A stretch of DNA of 64,000 nucleotides from Primulina eburnea (GCF_022965805.1 NC_133110.1:29384668-29448667); one strand, 5' to 3'. Positions 35,701-45,754 are shown, counted from the first letter of the stretch. Numbers and translations: made by a program. Notes: a model not told the origin generated them from the letters alone.

Positions 35701-37296
35701 TTTCTGCAACAACTTATTCATAGTCAAAGCCGAAATCAAGGGAATTCGAGATCTGGAACCCTTACCGTAGAATTTCCACTCTTCTGCCATTTCTGGTCTG
35801 AATCTGACAATCTTGTGGAAACAATCCACGGTGGCTCTGTACTTTATTAACATATCAATACCCACTATACAATCAAAGTCAGCTAGCCCAAGTACTATGC
35901 AATCTAGATCAAGTTCATGACCCTCAAACTGTAAGATGCAATGTCTAACCATAGTCACCGATATCAAACCACTTCTTAACGGAGAAGTAATAGACACGAA
36001 ATCTAACAACGACTCAACAGGCAAAGAATGCAATAATGCAAATCGTTCTGATATGAATGTATGCGATGCACCCGTATCTATCAATATATAAGCAGGATAA
36101 CCGCAAAGGAAACAGTTACCTGCAATGACATCATCTGGGGCATCCTGTGCTTTCTCTTTTGTCAACGCAAACACTTGAGCTTGTTTTCGGGTCTGCTGAC
36201 TCCCGGTATGACCACCTCTGGCTCGAGGCTGGGTCTGTGCAGGTGGCGGCTGAAAGGAATGAACCAATGGAGCTTGCCTCTCAGGCTGAGTCACTGAGGT
36301 AGATGACCCTGCAGCTTGAAATCTCGATGCACCATCTCTCTGAGGACAGACCTTGGCATATTGCCCCTGTTGCTTACATATGTTACATTTGCCCACTACA
36401 CCCTGACACTGTTCTGTGGCATGCTTGCCACCACAAGAACTGCAGTATACACCTGTAGAATCAACACCCTGGCTAGGACCTCTCTGTCTTGACCCGCTTG
36501 AGCTCGACGAACTGCTCCCTGCCCTCTTAAACTGTTTGCCCTTCGCTTTTAGTTGATCCTTTCGCCCACTGCTACTACCACCGCTATCGAATCTAGGAGA
36601 AGGTTGTACTGGAGGTTGTGGTGGTCTTGGACTCGGGGCAACATACGGAACACTCCGTTGTCTCAGCAACCCTGCTTCAGCTCCTTTGGCACGATTCAAT
36701 GCTTCAGCGAAGTTATTGGGTCTCCCAGTATTAACCAATGTAAAGACATCAGGATTTAAGCCGTTTATAAACTGATCTGCTACGGCCTCATCATTACCTG
36801 AAACGTGAGGTGCAAAGCGAAGCAAAGAAGAAAATTTAGCAACGTACTCTTCAATGTTCAATTGCCCTTGCCTCAGGTTTGCAAATTCAGCGCCTTTATC
36901 TTTATGGAAGGATACAGGAAAGAATCGCTGATAAAACTCTGTCTTGAATACTTTCCATGTAATCTCGGTGCCACGCTGTTCTAGTGCTCTCCTTATATTC
37001 AACCACCAATACTTAGCCACGTCTTGCATTTGATGGCCAATGAGTTTCACTCGCTTCTCGTCACTATATTCCAGAGACTCGAATAACATCTCGATATCCT
37101 CCAACCAGCTTTCACATTCAATTGCATTTTCTGTACCCTTTAAGGTCGGTGGTCGGAATGACTGGAATCGCTTTAATAGAGTCTCCATGGGCGTAGCAGT
37201 GACATCCATCGTATCACCAGATGTACTACCCTGTTCCGGTGCTGGTGGTCGTAAAGGAACGGCTGCTCTTCTAGGAGGCATGTATCTGCTATTCAA
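32748..37296 (-). pseudogene. gag-pol: Gypsy-2 gag-pol with two stops and a frameshift
   Basis: Minus strand. The first ATG is 37296; the conserved MPPRR start is at 37281. Gag is followed by a CX2CX3HX4C knuckle and a second knuckle [14 protein letters not shown], whose His is replaced by Gln (about residues 285-320). Protease has [10 protein letters not shown] (about 407). RT has [14 protein letters not shown] (about 625) and FIDD (about 742); RNase H has [10 protein letters not shown] (about 886). A frameshift (about 34527-34537) moves to the next frame. A TAG at 34125-34127 and a TGA at 33429-33431 (Trp of SWQDSL) follow. Integrase has an HHCC finger and DFVTKLP, but SYRDPRF where SDRDPRF is expected, so a catalytic Asp is Tyr. 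Glu of QSERTIQ and the chromodomain-like tail remain; the frame ends at 32748. Confidence 0.92.
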
Positions 37297-37522
37297 ACAG
37301 TTTAGTATACAATCTATACCAACTGTCTCAGCCCTCCTCTGATCATTTACCTCTGATTCAGAATCGGCACTGATTCAGTCTTAACCCATACATGCTGCAA
37401 TCAAATCAGATAACACAACACATAATAGGGAAAGCAATAAATCATGCTAGCATATCAAAAGCAAGAAAGAAGACTCGATCTACCCCGCTCATTCTATTCT
37501 ATCTCAATCTACAGAACCTTCG

Positions 37523-37534
37523 GCTCTGATACCA
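37523..37534 (-). other. Gypsy-2 primer-binding site
   Basis: On the minus strand TGGTATCAGAGC, six nucleotides downstream of the 5' LTR end (37540). Confidence 0.9.
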
Positions 37535-37539
37535 CCTGT

Positions 37540-39391
37540 TGTGGGGACCCGGGCTCTAACTCTTTTCTTTGGAAATTAAATGGATCATTAATATAAAAAG
37601 TGGGTCAAATTTTTCGCTTTTCAGCATTTATTCTAATGATGTATAAACAAGCATAAAGTCTTTATTTATTTTGCAATCGCAATATACAAACACAAAGTAC
37701 AACATGTCTTGTTCCGTCCATACTCAACAACTAGTAATTAAATACAGTACATGTCAAAAGTACAACTACTAGTTCTTCTGCTAAGCCCGAGATCACCACG
37801 CTATATCCATCTCTCATCCTCTGCGTGACCCAGATCCTGCCCCACCTGTTGTTATGCACACATACAGACATAACAACAGCCGGAAACTCCGGTGAGAACA
37901 AATCCCAGTATAAACATGTATACATGCATATAATCAAACTAAAACATGAAACATGCTATTATGAATGACATCATATAAACATGCAATGCGAATCAAATCA
38001 TGTCTGGACTCGACTCGACTATAACTCTAGGGATCCCGGTGTGAATAAGACGTCAATGGCTGTCACCTACCCTCCCACTCGGGGTGACTGTACGTCTTAT
38101 TCCTAGACTTCGGTCTGAGCTGTATCAACGACTGCAATAGGATTCAGAGCTGCTCCTAAGCTGAGATACACCGAACATCTAGATATGTGACAATGGCTGT
38201 CAACGACTCTCCTATCTTAAATGCAATGAATATCAATCTGTAAACAAAGCATGCTCATATTCATATCTGAATATCACAATGATCTTATATGCTTGAATAC
38301 AATTCTATAATCACAGCATAATCATGTTACAAGATTTGAATATAATTCTATAAACAATTCATAAACATGTTACCATAGATACAATAATTCTAGTATGTGA
38401 TTTTGGTTGGGAAACTCAAATGATATCTTATTTGAGTTGTGGCTTCCCAAACAAACATGGCTTATACCTTTCGTTACACACTCTGCGTCGCAGTCAAAGT
38501 CTCGAAGACGAATCTGGCAACCCAAATCAGAAATGGAAATGTTGATACACATTTTATCAATTTCTAATCTCAATCAACACATACCCACTTAAATACTTGA
38601 TTTCGGTATCCTTTCAACGGCATAATCTCCATATTAACTAATCTATATCAATTCTCCTAATTCATAATCGAATAAGGTATAAATCTGATACCATATCCCA
38701 GCTAATACAACTCTGAAATTCATAACTATTGTATACAGTGTCCGCTCTTAAATCCGCTTAAAATTATACGATGTCTAACATGTCAGAAACAACATATATG
38801 AATCATATCTGATTCCTTCAACATCATAATTTCAAGACATGTCAAAACATAGTAAAACTTACGTCCACGTGTAGCCTGTAATGATAGGAACACGATACTG
38901 AAGTCAGATTCAAAATCTGACGAACGGATTGAAATATAAAGGCATAAGGATTTCTTCGAAAGTTTCTGAAACATTTTCCTTTGATTCTTCCTCGTTTTCT
39001 GAGGAATTCTAAGTGATATACATATATATATATATATATCCCGTTGCATGAATACGAAACGTGGCTTATTTTTGTGAGTTTTGATCGGCGCTCGGGCGGT
39101 AAGAAAGTACCGCTCGAGCGCGGAACTTTCTTTCCCAGCATTTCCGTAATGCTCCTTGGCACTCGGGCGGTCACAATCTACCGTCCGGGCGCCACATCTG
39201 CTGCCCGAACATGCTACATTGGCGCTCGGGCGGTCATTTTCTACCGCTCGGGCGCCAATGGTTCTGCCCAAAACTTGTGTAATTTATATGCTTTGCCCAA
39301 TCTGGTCTCGTAATGTCCCGTTTATAATTATCTCTATTCAAATTCACTAATCTCTTAGCAAATTACGATAATCAAATTCTCGGGCATTACA
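37540..39391 (-). mobile_element. Gypsy-2 5' LTR
   Basis: 1852 bp. On the minus strand it starts TGTAATGCCCGAG at 39391 and ends GGTCCCCACA at 37540. The palindromic GC modules (39086-39259) begin 132 bp from the LTR start. A TA-rich TATA-like run (39022-39039) follows at about +353. The conserved stem-loop (37846-37879) has arms CTGTTGTTATG and CATAACAACAG, 11 bp perfect. Confidence 0.92.
39086..39259 (-). promoter_or_regulatory. U3 palindromic GC modules, Gypsy-2 5' LTR
   Basis: Three units, each a left arm, a spacer of about 8 nt, and a right arm that is its reverse complement. The best is ATTGGCGCTCGGGCGGT against ACCGCTCGGGCGCCAAT. Placement just upstream of the TATA-like run suggests promoter or enhancer use, or a silencing target. 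Both are inferred. Confidence 0.65.
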
Positions 39392-39396
39392 GATCA

Positions 39397-39686
39397 TGTC
39401 AGTTTCTAGGAGACAGACAGATTTCTTGGTTCAGTAAGAAGCAAACATCCATAGCAACTTCCACAACTGAAGCAGAATATCTTGCTGCTGGAAGCTGCTG
39501 TGCCCAACTGCTCTGGATTCAGCAACAACTGAAGTATTATGGTGTTGAAGCAAAGGAATCACCAATCTTCTGTGACAACACGAGTACAATCGCTATCACG
39601 TATAATCCAGTTCTTCACTCCAGGACCAAGCACATTGATGTTAGACATCACTTCATCAGAGATCATGCTTTAAAGAAGAACATCAG
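39397..39686 (+). pseudogene. pol: Copia-1 RNase H, 3' part
   Basis: It continues KSTSGS from 30800 with CQFLGDRQISW, TTEAEYLAA, and CDNTSTI followed by SRTKHIDVRHHFIRDH, all copia RNase H signatures. It is free of stops to 39686, where a truncated gypsy LTR begins. The last residues of RNase H and everything up to the third ORF are lost at that insertion's right end. Confidence 0.88.
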
Positions 39687-39807
39687 TGTAATGCCCGAGA
39701 ATTAATCACTGTTAATCAAGGATTATTGATTTATAATTTAACGTGATTACGAAAGGGCCAACGTGTGGCCATTTATTGTGAATTTCAGAATTTGTTGCCG
39801 AAGCAAC

Positions 39808-40036
39808 ACCGCACCCGCACCCTTGCATGTACCGCACCCGCGGTTCATGGACAGAAACTTGGTCAGTTTTACCGAAGGGTGACCGCACCCGCGGTGTTAG
39901 CATTACCGCACCTGCGGTGCAGTACCGCACCCGCGGTCTCGACAAGTACCGCACCCGTGGTCATGCAATTCCAAAATTGATAAGATTGTCGAAGCTTGAG
40001 CGCACCCGCGGTCATACACTTACCGCACCCGCGGTG
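39808..40036 (+). promoter_or_regulatory. U3 modules ACCGCACCCGCGGT in the truncated LTR
   Basis: About nine copies, each able to fold as ACCGC, ACCC loop, GCGGT. They begin 122 bp from the LTR start, and the TATA-like run is at +398. The motif is the same as in Gypsy-3, not Gypsy-2 or solo-2. Confidence 0.65.
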
Positions 40037-40857
40037 CAACGTGTGTTGCGAAAATTGTGACACCTCATGACATGCATGCGTTGATATATATAGTGCTGTA
40101 ATTCCTTCGAAAATCATTCAGAATGAAAGAGAAAAGGTCCGAGGAGGAAGACAGAAAATCCTTACGCCTTCTGTGAACAATCCGTCCGTCTGAATTTGAA
40201 TCCGACTTCGGTATCGAGTTCCTAGCAACGTAGGCTACAACTGGATGTATGTTTTACTACGTTTTGACATGCTTTGAAATTATGATATTGTCAGAATTGA
40301 ATGGAACTCATATATGTTGTTCTTGACATATTAGACATCATAGAATCGAAGTCAGATTAAGAAACGGGCTGATTATGGAATTGTTATGATTTTCGGAGTA
40401 GTTTTGGACTCGAGTTGATATCAGAATTGAGTTGTTATTGAGTATGAGATATTAGAATTAATATCTGATTGAAATGGTATTGTTGGGTATATTGATATTA
40501 TACCGTTATGCCATCGATATTGAATTAGGTTAAGTATTGAGCAGAACAGATTTGATTCGAGTGGTGTATTGATATTATACTCCTCGATATTGTTCTTGTC
40601 AGATTGAGTATTGACAGGCTTGGGGTTCGAGACTTCGACAGAGCCAGGGTATCAGAAAGAAAGGTATAAATTAATTTTGAGTTGGGATTGCACAACTCGA
40701 GTGAGGTTTGACTCGAGTTTCCCTAAATCATATACTTTTACTTATTGCATTGATATTTGCAATTGATCAGACTTATGATTGTAGTCTATTGATTTATAGC
40801 TATTGTGTGATAAGATTGATATTTGTAGCCTATTGATTTATAGCTACTGCATGTAAT

Positions 40858-41155
40858 GACTGCTGATTTGCTAGTCATTGACTGATTTGCTTAGATACTG
40901 ACTGTATGTATTGATTACTGAGTCGTTGAATCACCGGCTGATTCGTCGGGTTATTGACTGATTCGTCTTATTATCGGCTGATTCGCCTAGTCACCGGCTG
41001 ATTCGTCTGGTGATTGACTTATTCGTCTAAACATAAGCTGATTCGCTTAATTACAGGCTGAGTTGTCTGATTATTGGCTGATTCGCCTAATTACCGGCTG
41101 ATTCGTCGGGTTATTGACTGAGTCGTCAATTCTGCGGCTGATTCGCCCAGACACT
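40858..41155 (+). repeat. 20-bp minisatellite in the truncated LTR
   Basis: Tandem units of 20 bp close to CGGCTGATTCGTCNNGTTAT, about 14 copies, diverged but in register (40935, 40955, 40975 and so on). The same unit in opposite orientation is in solo-2 (44147-44350). Confidence 0.85.
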
Positions 41156-41594
41156 GATATATGAATTATATCGATGCCGTTTAGGGATTGATTCATTCCT
41201 ATCGACTGAGATTCGATATAATACCTATATTCAGACATCGGGATCCCTAGGTTAGAGTTGAGTCGAGTCTGAGACGACACGTCAGTGGAGTCGAGTCTGA
41301 GATGACGTGTCGGTTGAGTTGAGTCTGATATGACATGTTTATTTAAAGCTTTATATCATTCATGTTTGTTGAATTACTACATGTTAATGATAACTGATAT
41401 ATGATTTTGTATATGTTTCTATATAATTGCATGTGTACATTGTTTATACTGAGATGTATTTCTCACCGGAGTTATCCGGCTGTTGTCTTGTTTTGTATGT
41501 GTGCATGACAACAGGTGGAGCTGGATCAGGGTCAAGAAGAGGATGAGAGAAGACGAGTTTAGCGTGGTGATTCCGGACTTGGTTTAGATATAGG

Positions 41595-42623
41595 GTGAGA
41601 CACTTGATATTGGAGGAAGCTCCCTCTGAAAGAACAGAACCATCATCAGCCTTAGCTCTTGTTCCAACTGAAGAGCCAGCTCATGATAAGCCTCTTTCAC
41701 CCACTGTTGAACAACAAATGTATACTGATGCTGAGCTTTCCTTTGGACACATTGATGAAGTCATTCAGGCAGTTGTGGAAGAATCACATATCAGCGCCCC
41801 CATCTCTGACAAAGTTGATCCATCTGCTGATCAAATCCATCCCGAAGCACTTATTTCTACCGAAGAACATGTTCAGTCAGATCCCTCGACTGATCAAGTT
41901 ATTTCAACTGATGTGCCAGTTGATTCTTCTATTCCTTCAACTGATGTGCCAGTCAATTCCATTGATCAACCTTTAGAGGCACCAGTTTCTGCTGTGTCAC
42001 CATCTGCTGAACCAAACCCCCCTTCACCACCACGGGATCAAGGAGAACTTACTACTGCTGATACTTCAGTTCGAGACGCTGCTGAAACAATCTCGACTGA
42101 TCAAGCCTTGATTATTTCTGAACACACTACAAGTGAACCCAACACTTCTCGACAATCTCATCCTCCATCCTCCGCAGATTTTGATCTTATTTTTGAAGAG
42201 GTTCAAAATATGCAAGACAGTATGAGTCAATTGATTTCTGCCATCTCGAAGATTCAAAACACTCAACTTTCGCATACTCTGAAGTTGGAAGATAATCAGG
42301 AATCGTTAAAAAGTCTGAAGGATATTAAATCTGCTGTTTCCGCTCTCTCTTTCGCCGTCAACGAAATTCAGAAAAATAGAGGAATTATTTCAAGCTTGAC
42401 TGCTACTCAAAACTCTATTAACCGACGGGTCGACAGCATGGAGTCAATTATGTCAAGAAAAGTCGAACTGCTACAACTCTCTATGACTACTGCTATCGAT
42501 AACATCTTAACCTCTGTCAAGCTCCTTTCTACTGATGTTGGGAAGATATCTCTCAAGATGGAACAATTTGACAAAAAGGGGGAAGAAATAAAGGAGATTT
42601 TAGAACAGCAGAAGAAGCACTAA
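41595..42623 (+). pseudogene. Copia-1 third ORF (env-position, coiled-coil), 5' truncated
   Basis: The frame is open from the truncated-LTR junction to TAA at 42621-42623. The 5' end is missing: the frame starts on GTG and the first ATG is at 41718. Residues about 1-200 are rich in Ser, Thr, Pro, Asp and Glu. From about residue 205 to the end, hydrophobic heptads with many Lys, Glu, Gln and Ser form a probable long coiled coil. No signal peptide or membrane helix is visible. Sireviruses often have an extra ORF in this env position. Envelope function is not supported here; a structural or regulatory role is equally possible. Confidence 0.7.
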
Positions 42624-42737
42624 TAGACGCAGTATCTATTGTATTTATTTTGAAGAAATAAGAATTCAGTTGATTCATCAGTTAACCGCCATATTATTTT
42701 ATCTACTTTGAATTCAGTCAAGTATTTTCTCTATAGT

Positions 42738-42796
42738 TTTGTCAAACACCATAAAGGGGGAAATTGTTGGAAACGAAATTCCGGCGTTTGACAAAA
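42738..42796 (+). other. Copia-1 PPT in the loop of an inverted repeat
   Basis: TTTTGTCAAACACC (42738-42751) and GGCGTTTGACAAAA (42783-42796) are complementary at 13 of 14 positions. The loop holds the PPT AAAGGGGGAAAT (about 42754-42765) and the first bases of the 3' LTR. Confidence 0.7.
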
Positions 42797-43704
42797 GATA
42801 GTCCAAGCTGATTCTAGCAACTGAATTGGACCAACTGATCGGCGTAACTGAACACGTCATCAGTCAACTGATCGCTTCAACTAAAGTAACTGATCTTTAC
42901 TAGCTGATCTCTCAGCTGTACACATCATCAGCTGACAGCGACAACCGACATATAGTACAGCCATCTGCAACTGGTAGTGGCTCGCCGCATTTCAGAAATG
43001 AACAGTGTACTATTGTCAGGATATATCGACGTGGCAATCAACGGTTAGAATATTGAAATATCTTTAATGTTACCGTTGAAAGGGAAGCCTATAAATAGTC
43101 GAAGGCAGCAGCTGAAGCACTATCGCATTCTCAGTTATCTTACTTGCTGTTACGCTGCTAAAATATCCGTTCACACTCAGAAAATCAAGCTCACGCTTAT
43201 CAGTTTATCAGTAGTATTCTAGACTACGTTCTCGAGCTTTCATAGCACATTGTAATAGATTGATAGAATTCCTAAATCGTGCTAAGATCAGTTACGATCT
43301 TTAAAAGTGTTTTATGCTAAGAGTTTCAGTATTGGCAAAGTGATAAGTCCAAACTGAAGTGGGTCAGTACACTGATTTGTATTTGATCAAAGTCTTTTAG
43401 TGAAAATCCTATCTACGTGATAGAAGGGGTGACGTAGGAGTTGTTCAAATCTCCGAACATCCAGAACAAATTGTGTTGTTATTACCTTCAGTTATTATTT
43501 TCAGTTAGATATTCTATCCTTCAGTCAGTTAGTTTTTCCGCAACTGTTAACTCAGTTTAATTGATTGTTGTTGACCGAAAGAATATTTTTAGATTCAGTT
43601 TGTAATACAACTGAAATCAGTTTGTCGAAGAATTATTTTAATTGAGCAGTGTTTATTCAACCCCCCCTTCTAAACACTCTTCACCCGATTCACCGATCCT
43701 TTCA
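42766..43704 (+). mobile_element. Copia-1 3' LTR
   Basis: 939-bp near copy of 24988-25928, ending CCTTTCA and followed by TSD CTACT (43705-43709). Confidence 0.92.
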
Positions 43705-43709
43705 CTACT

Positions 43710-45051
43710 GTTTTTTCACTACAGCTCAGGTGATATAACAGATATACTCCTAAGTCCGGATCTCCACGCTAACTGTCTTCTCTCATCCTCTTCTTGACCC
43801 TGATCCAGCCCCACCTGTTGTCATGCACACATACAAAACAAGACAACAGCAGGATAACTCCGGTGAGAATAAATCCCAGTATAAACAATGTATACATGCA
43901 ATCATATAAAAACATATATAAAAGCATAATAAATATTCATCACATGTATCAAATCAGAAACATAAATCAACATCAAGCAATGAATCGCACTCAGATTCAG
44001 ACTCGACTCAAACAACGCGTCGTCTCAGACTCGACTAAACTCTATCCTAGGCATCCCGATGTTTGGATATTGATAATTATATTGAATCTCAGTCGATAGG
44101 AATGAATCCATCCCTAAACGGCATCAATATAATTCATATATCCAGTGTCTGGGCGAAACAGCCGCAGAATTAACGAATCAGTCAAGAATTAAGCGAATAA
44201 GCCAATAACTAGACGAATCAGCCAGTAATGAAGCGAATCAGCCAAAGTTTAGACGAATCAGTCAATAACTAGACGAATCAGCCAATAACGAGACGAATCA
44301 GCCAGTGACTAGGCGAATCAGCCAATGACTAAACGACTCAGTAGTCAATACATGCAATGGCTATAAATCAATAGACAACAAATATCAATCTCATCAATTA
44401 CAAGTATCAATGTAATAAACTAAGTATGTGATTTAGGGAAACTCGAGTCAAACCTCACTCGAGTTGTGCAATCCCAACTCAACATTAGTTTATACCTTTC
44501 TTTCTGATATTCTGACCGTGTCGAAGTCTCGAACTCAAAGCCTATCAATACTCAATCTGACAATAACAATATCGAGGGTACGATATCAATACACCACTTA
44601 ATTAATACTGGATATAATCAGAATTTAATCAAATTCTGTTTCAACAACATAACGTCATAATTTCAATATACCCAGCACTACCATATCAGTCAAATATCAA
44701 TCCCAACATCTCATACTCGATAACAATTAAATTCTGATATCAAATTGACTCCAAACTATTCCGAAAATCATAAAAATTTCATATGGTATTTGTTCTTCAG
44801 TCCGGTTTCGATTATACGATGTCTAACATGACAAGAACATCATATATGAATCATATCAGATTCTGACAATACCATAATTTCAGAATATATACGTAGCAAA
44901 ACTTACGTCCAGTTGTAGCCTACGTCGATAGAAACTCAATACCGAAGTCGGATTCAAAATCAGATAGACGGATTTCTCACAAAAGGCGTAAGGATTTTCA
45001 ACCCTTTTTCAGAAACCTTTTCTCGATTTCTTCGTTCTGTCGTGCATATGC
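43710..45051 (-). mobile_element. Solo-2: gypsy solo LTR, middle piece
   Basis: On the minus strand this continues from the Copia-1 insertion point into the LTR body, with the stem-loop (43815-43849), the 20-bp minisatellite (44147-44350) and the LTR leader region. It ends at the inversion breakpoint near 45051, where GCATATGC is an edge of the next module. Adding 24797-24987 and the inverted 45467-45754 gives about 1.82 kb, close to the Gypsy-2 LTR length. Confidence 0.8.
44147..44350 (-). repeat. 20-bp minisatellite in solo-2
   Basis: About ten 20-bp units close to CGAATCAGCCAATNACTAGA, the complement of the unit in the truncated LTR. Copy number differs between the two LTRs (about 10 against 14). 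Confidence 0.85.
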
Positions 45052-45466
45052 CGTCTGCATGGATTCCCAGTTTCAATCGTGTCCGACAGGGACCCGAGAT
45101 TCACATCGTCCTTCTAGAAGAGCTTACATGCAGGCATGGGAACGAAGTTGCTTTTCAGTACAGCTTTTCACCCGCAGAAAGATGGTCAGTCTGAGCGAGT
45201 GATTCAGATTTTAGAGGATTTACTGAGAGCCTGCATAATTGATTTTCAAAGAACTTGGGAGTCTAGACTACCTCTAGTGGAGTTCACATACAACAACAGC
45301 TTCCAAGCATCTATCGGTATGGCTCCCTATGAGGCGTTGTATGGGAGAAAGTGCAGATCACCAGTTCATTGGGATGAAGTTGGTGAGAGAGCAGCACTTG
45401 GGCCAGAAATAGTTCAGCAGACTGCAGACGAGGTGGTCAAGATTCGTGACAGAATGAAGACTGCGC
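45052..45466 (+). pseudogene. pol: Gypsy-1 integrase core and C-terminus (inverted piece)
   Basis: It contains SDRDPRF with the second catalytic Asp (about 45083), a TAG at 45115-45117 in place of the Trp of SFWKSL, and FHPQKDGQSERVIQ with the catalytic Glu (about 45193). MAPYEALYGRKCRSP and IRDRMKTA follow. It ends at the TGCGC TSD of solo-2 (45462-45466). The frame resumes in 24796-24313 on minus. Confidence 0.87.
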
Positions 45467-45754
45467 TGTAATGCCCGAGATTTAATATCGTATTAAATTA
45501 TGATTATTGATTTTTAATCGAGACGATTATGAAAAGACTAACCGATACACGAATGGAAAGTGTGCATGTGAGATTGTTGGTGCGAGAGCCGAAGGTCTCG
45601 CGCATATGCGCGAAGAGTAGGCGCGCATATGCTCGAGCTGTGCGGAAAACAAGGAGCCAAGATCGAACCTTGCACGCACATGCGCAACGTAAAGCACGCA
45701 CATGCGCGATAGGTCCAGTGGGGTTGGCTCATATGCACCGAGTGAGGCGCGCAG
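45467..45754 (+). mobile_element. Solo-2: LTR start with CGCGCATATGCGCG modules (inverted piece)
   Basis: It starts TGTAATGCCCGAG right after TSD TGCGC. The first module, CGCGCATATGCGCG (45599-45612), is a perfect 14-bp palindrome 132 bp from the LTR start. Four or five relatives (GCGCGCATATGCTC, GCACGCACATGCGC and others) follow to 45754. This motif is not found in the other LTRs here. Confidence 0.82.

Larger units (their letters stand above)
30801..39391 (-). mobile_element. Gypsy-2: complete Ty3/gypsy element, minus strand
   Basis: TSD GATCA at 30796-30800 and 39392-39396. LTRs are 30801-32647 (3') and 37540-39391 (5'), starting TGTAATGCCCGAG on the minus strand and ending CCCCACA. PBS and PPT are present and the 4.9-kb interior holds gag-pol. 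It lies exactly within Copia-1 RNase H. Its pol tail pattern and GagPol order (gag, protease, RT, RNase H, integrase) place it near Tekay/Del chromoviruses; the lineage is inferred. Two in-frame stops and a frameshift make it non-functional now. Confidence 0.93.
39687..41594 (+). mobile_element. Truncated gypsy LTR inside Copia-1
   Basis: It starts TGTAATGCCCGAG and follows the Gypsy-3 and solo-2 LTR plan: ACCGCACCCGCGGT modules (39808-40036), TATA-like GATATATATAG (about 40083), a 20-bp minisatellite (40858-41155) and the double stem-loop (41466-41514). It then reaches GGTGATTCCGGACTT at about 41580, where the other LTRs continue for over 200 bp to GGTCCCCACA. That end, any right-hand TSD and adjoining Copia-1 sequence are missing, so a deletion removed them. 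The exact right edge (about 41585-41594) is uncertain. Confidence 0.8.
24988..43704 (+). mobile_element. Copia-1: Ty1/copia element (Sirevirus-like) with two nested insertions
   Basis: Two LTRs of 941 and 939 bp start TGTTGG and end CCTTTCA, with TSD CTACT at 24983-24987 and 43705-43709. Subtracting the nested Gypsy-2 (8.6 kb) and the truncated LTR (1.9 kb) leaves about 8.2 kb. The order gag, protease, integrase, RT, RNase H is copia. A long gag and a third ORF before the PPT resemble the Sirevirus group. The LTRs show about a dozen differences by eye, so the insertion is fairly recent. All coding frames are broken. Confidence 0.92.
45052..45754 (+). other. 703-bp inverted segment (Gypsy-1 integrase plus start of solo-2)
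   Basis: Everything on both sides reads on the minus strand (solo-2 to the left, Gypsy-1 integrase to the right), but this segment reads on plus. Its first half continues the Gypsy-1 integrase exactly where the minus-strand frame stops at 45755 (KEIV, then RLHGFP). Its second half is the start of solo-2. Breakpoints are within a few bases of 45051/45052 and 45754/45755. Confidence 0.85.

Noticed and set aside
40858..41155. Centromeric satellite array
   Set aside because: Short, inside an LTR and matched by an LTR of the same family; no extended tandem monomers.
45136..45471. Separate plus-strand gypsy element
   Set aside because: Frame, missing piece and TSD logic show it is the inverted part of minus-strand Gypsy-1.
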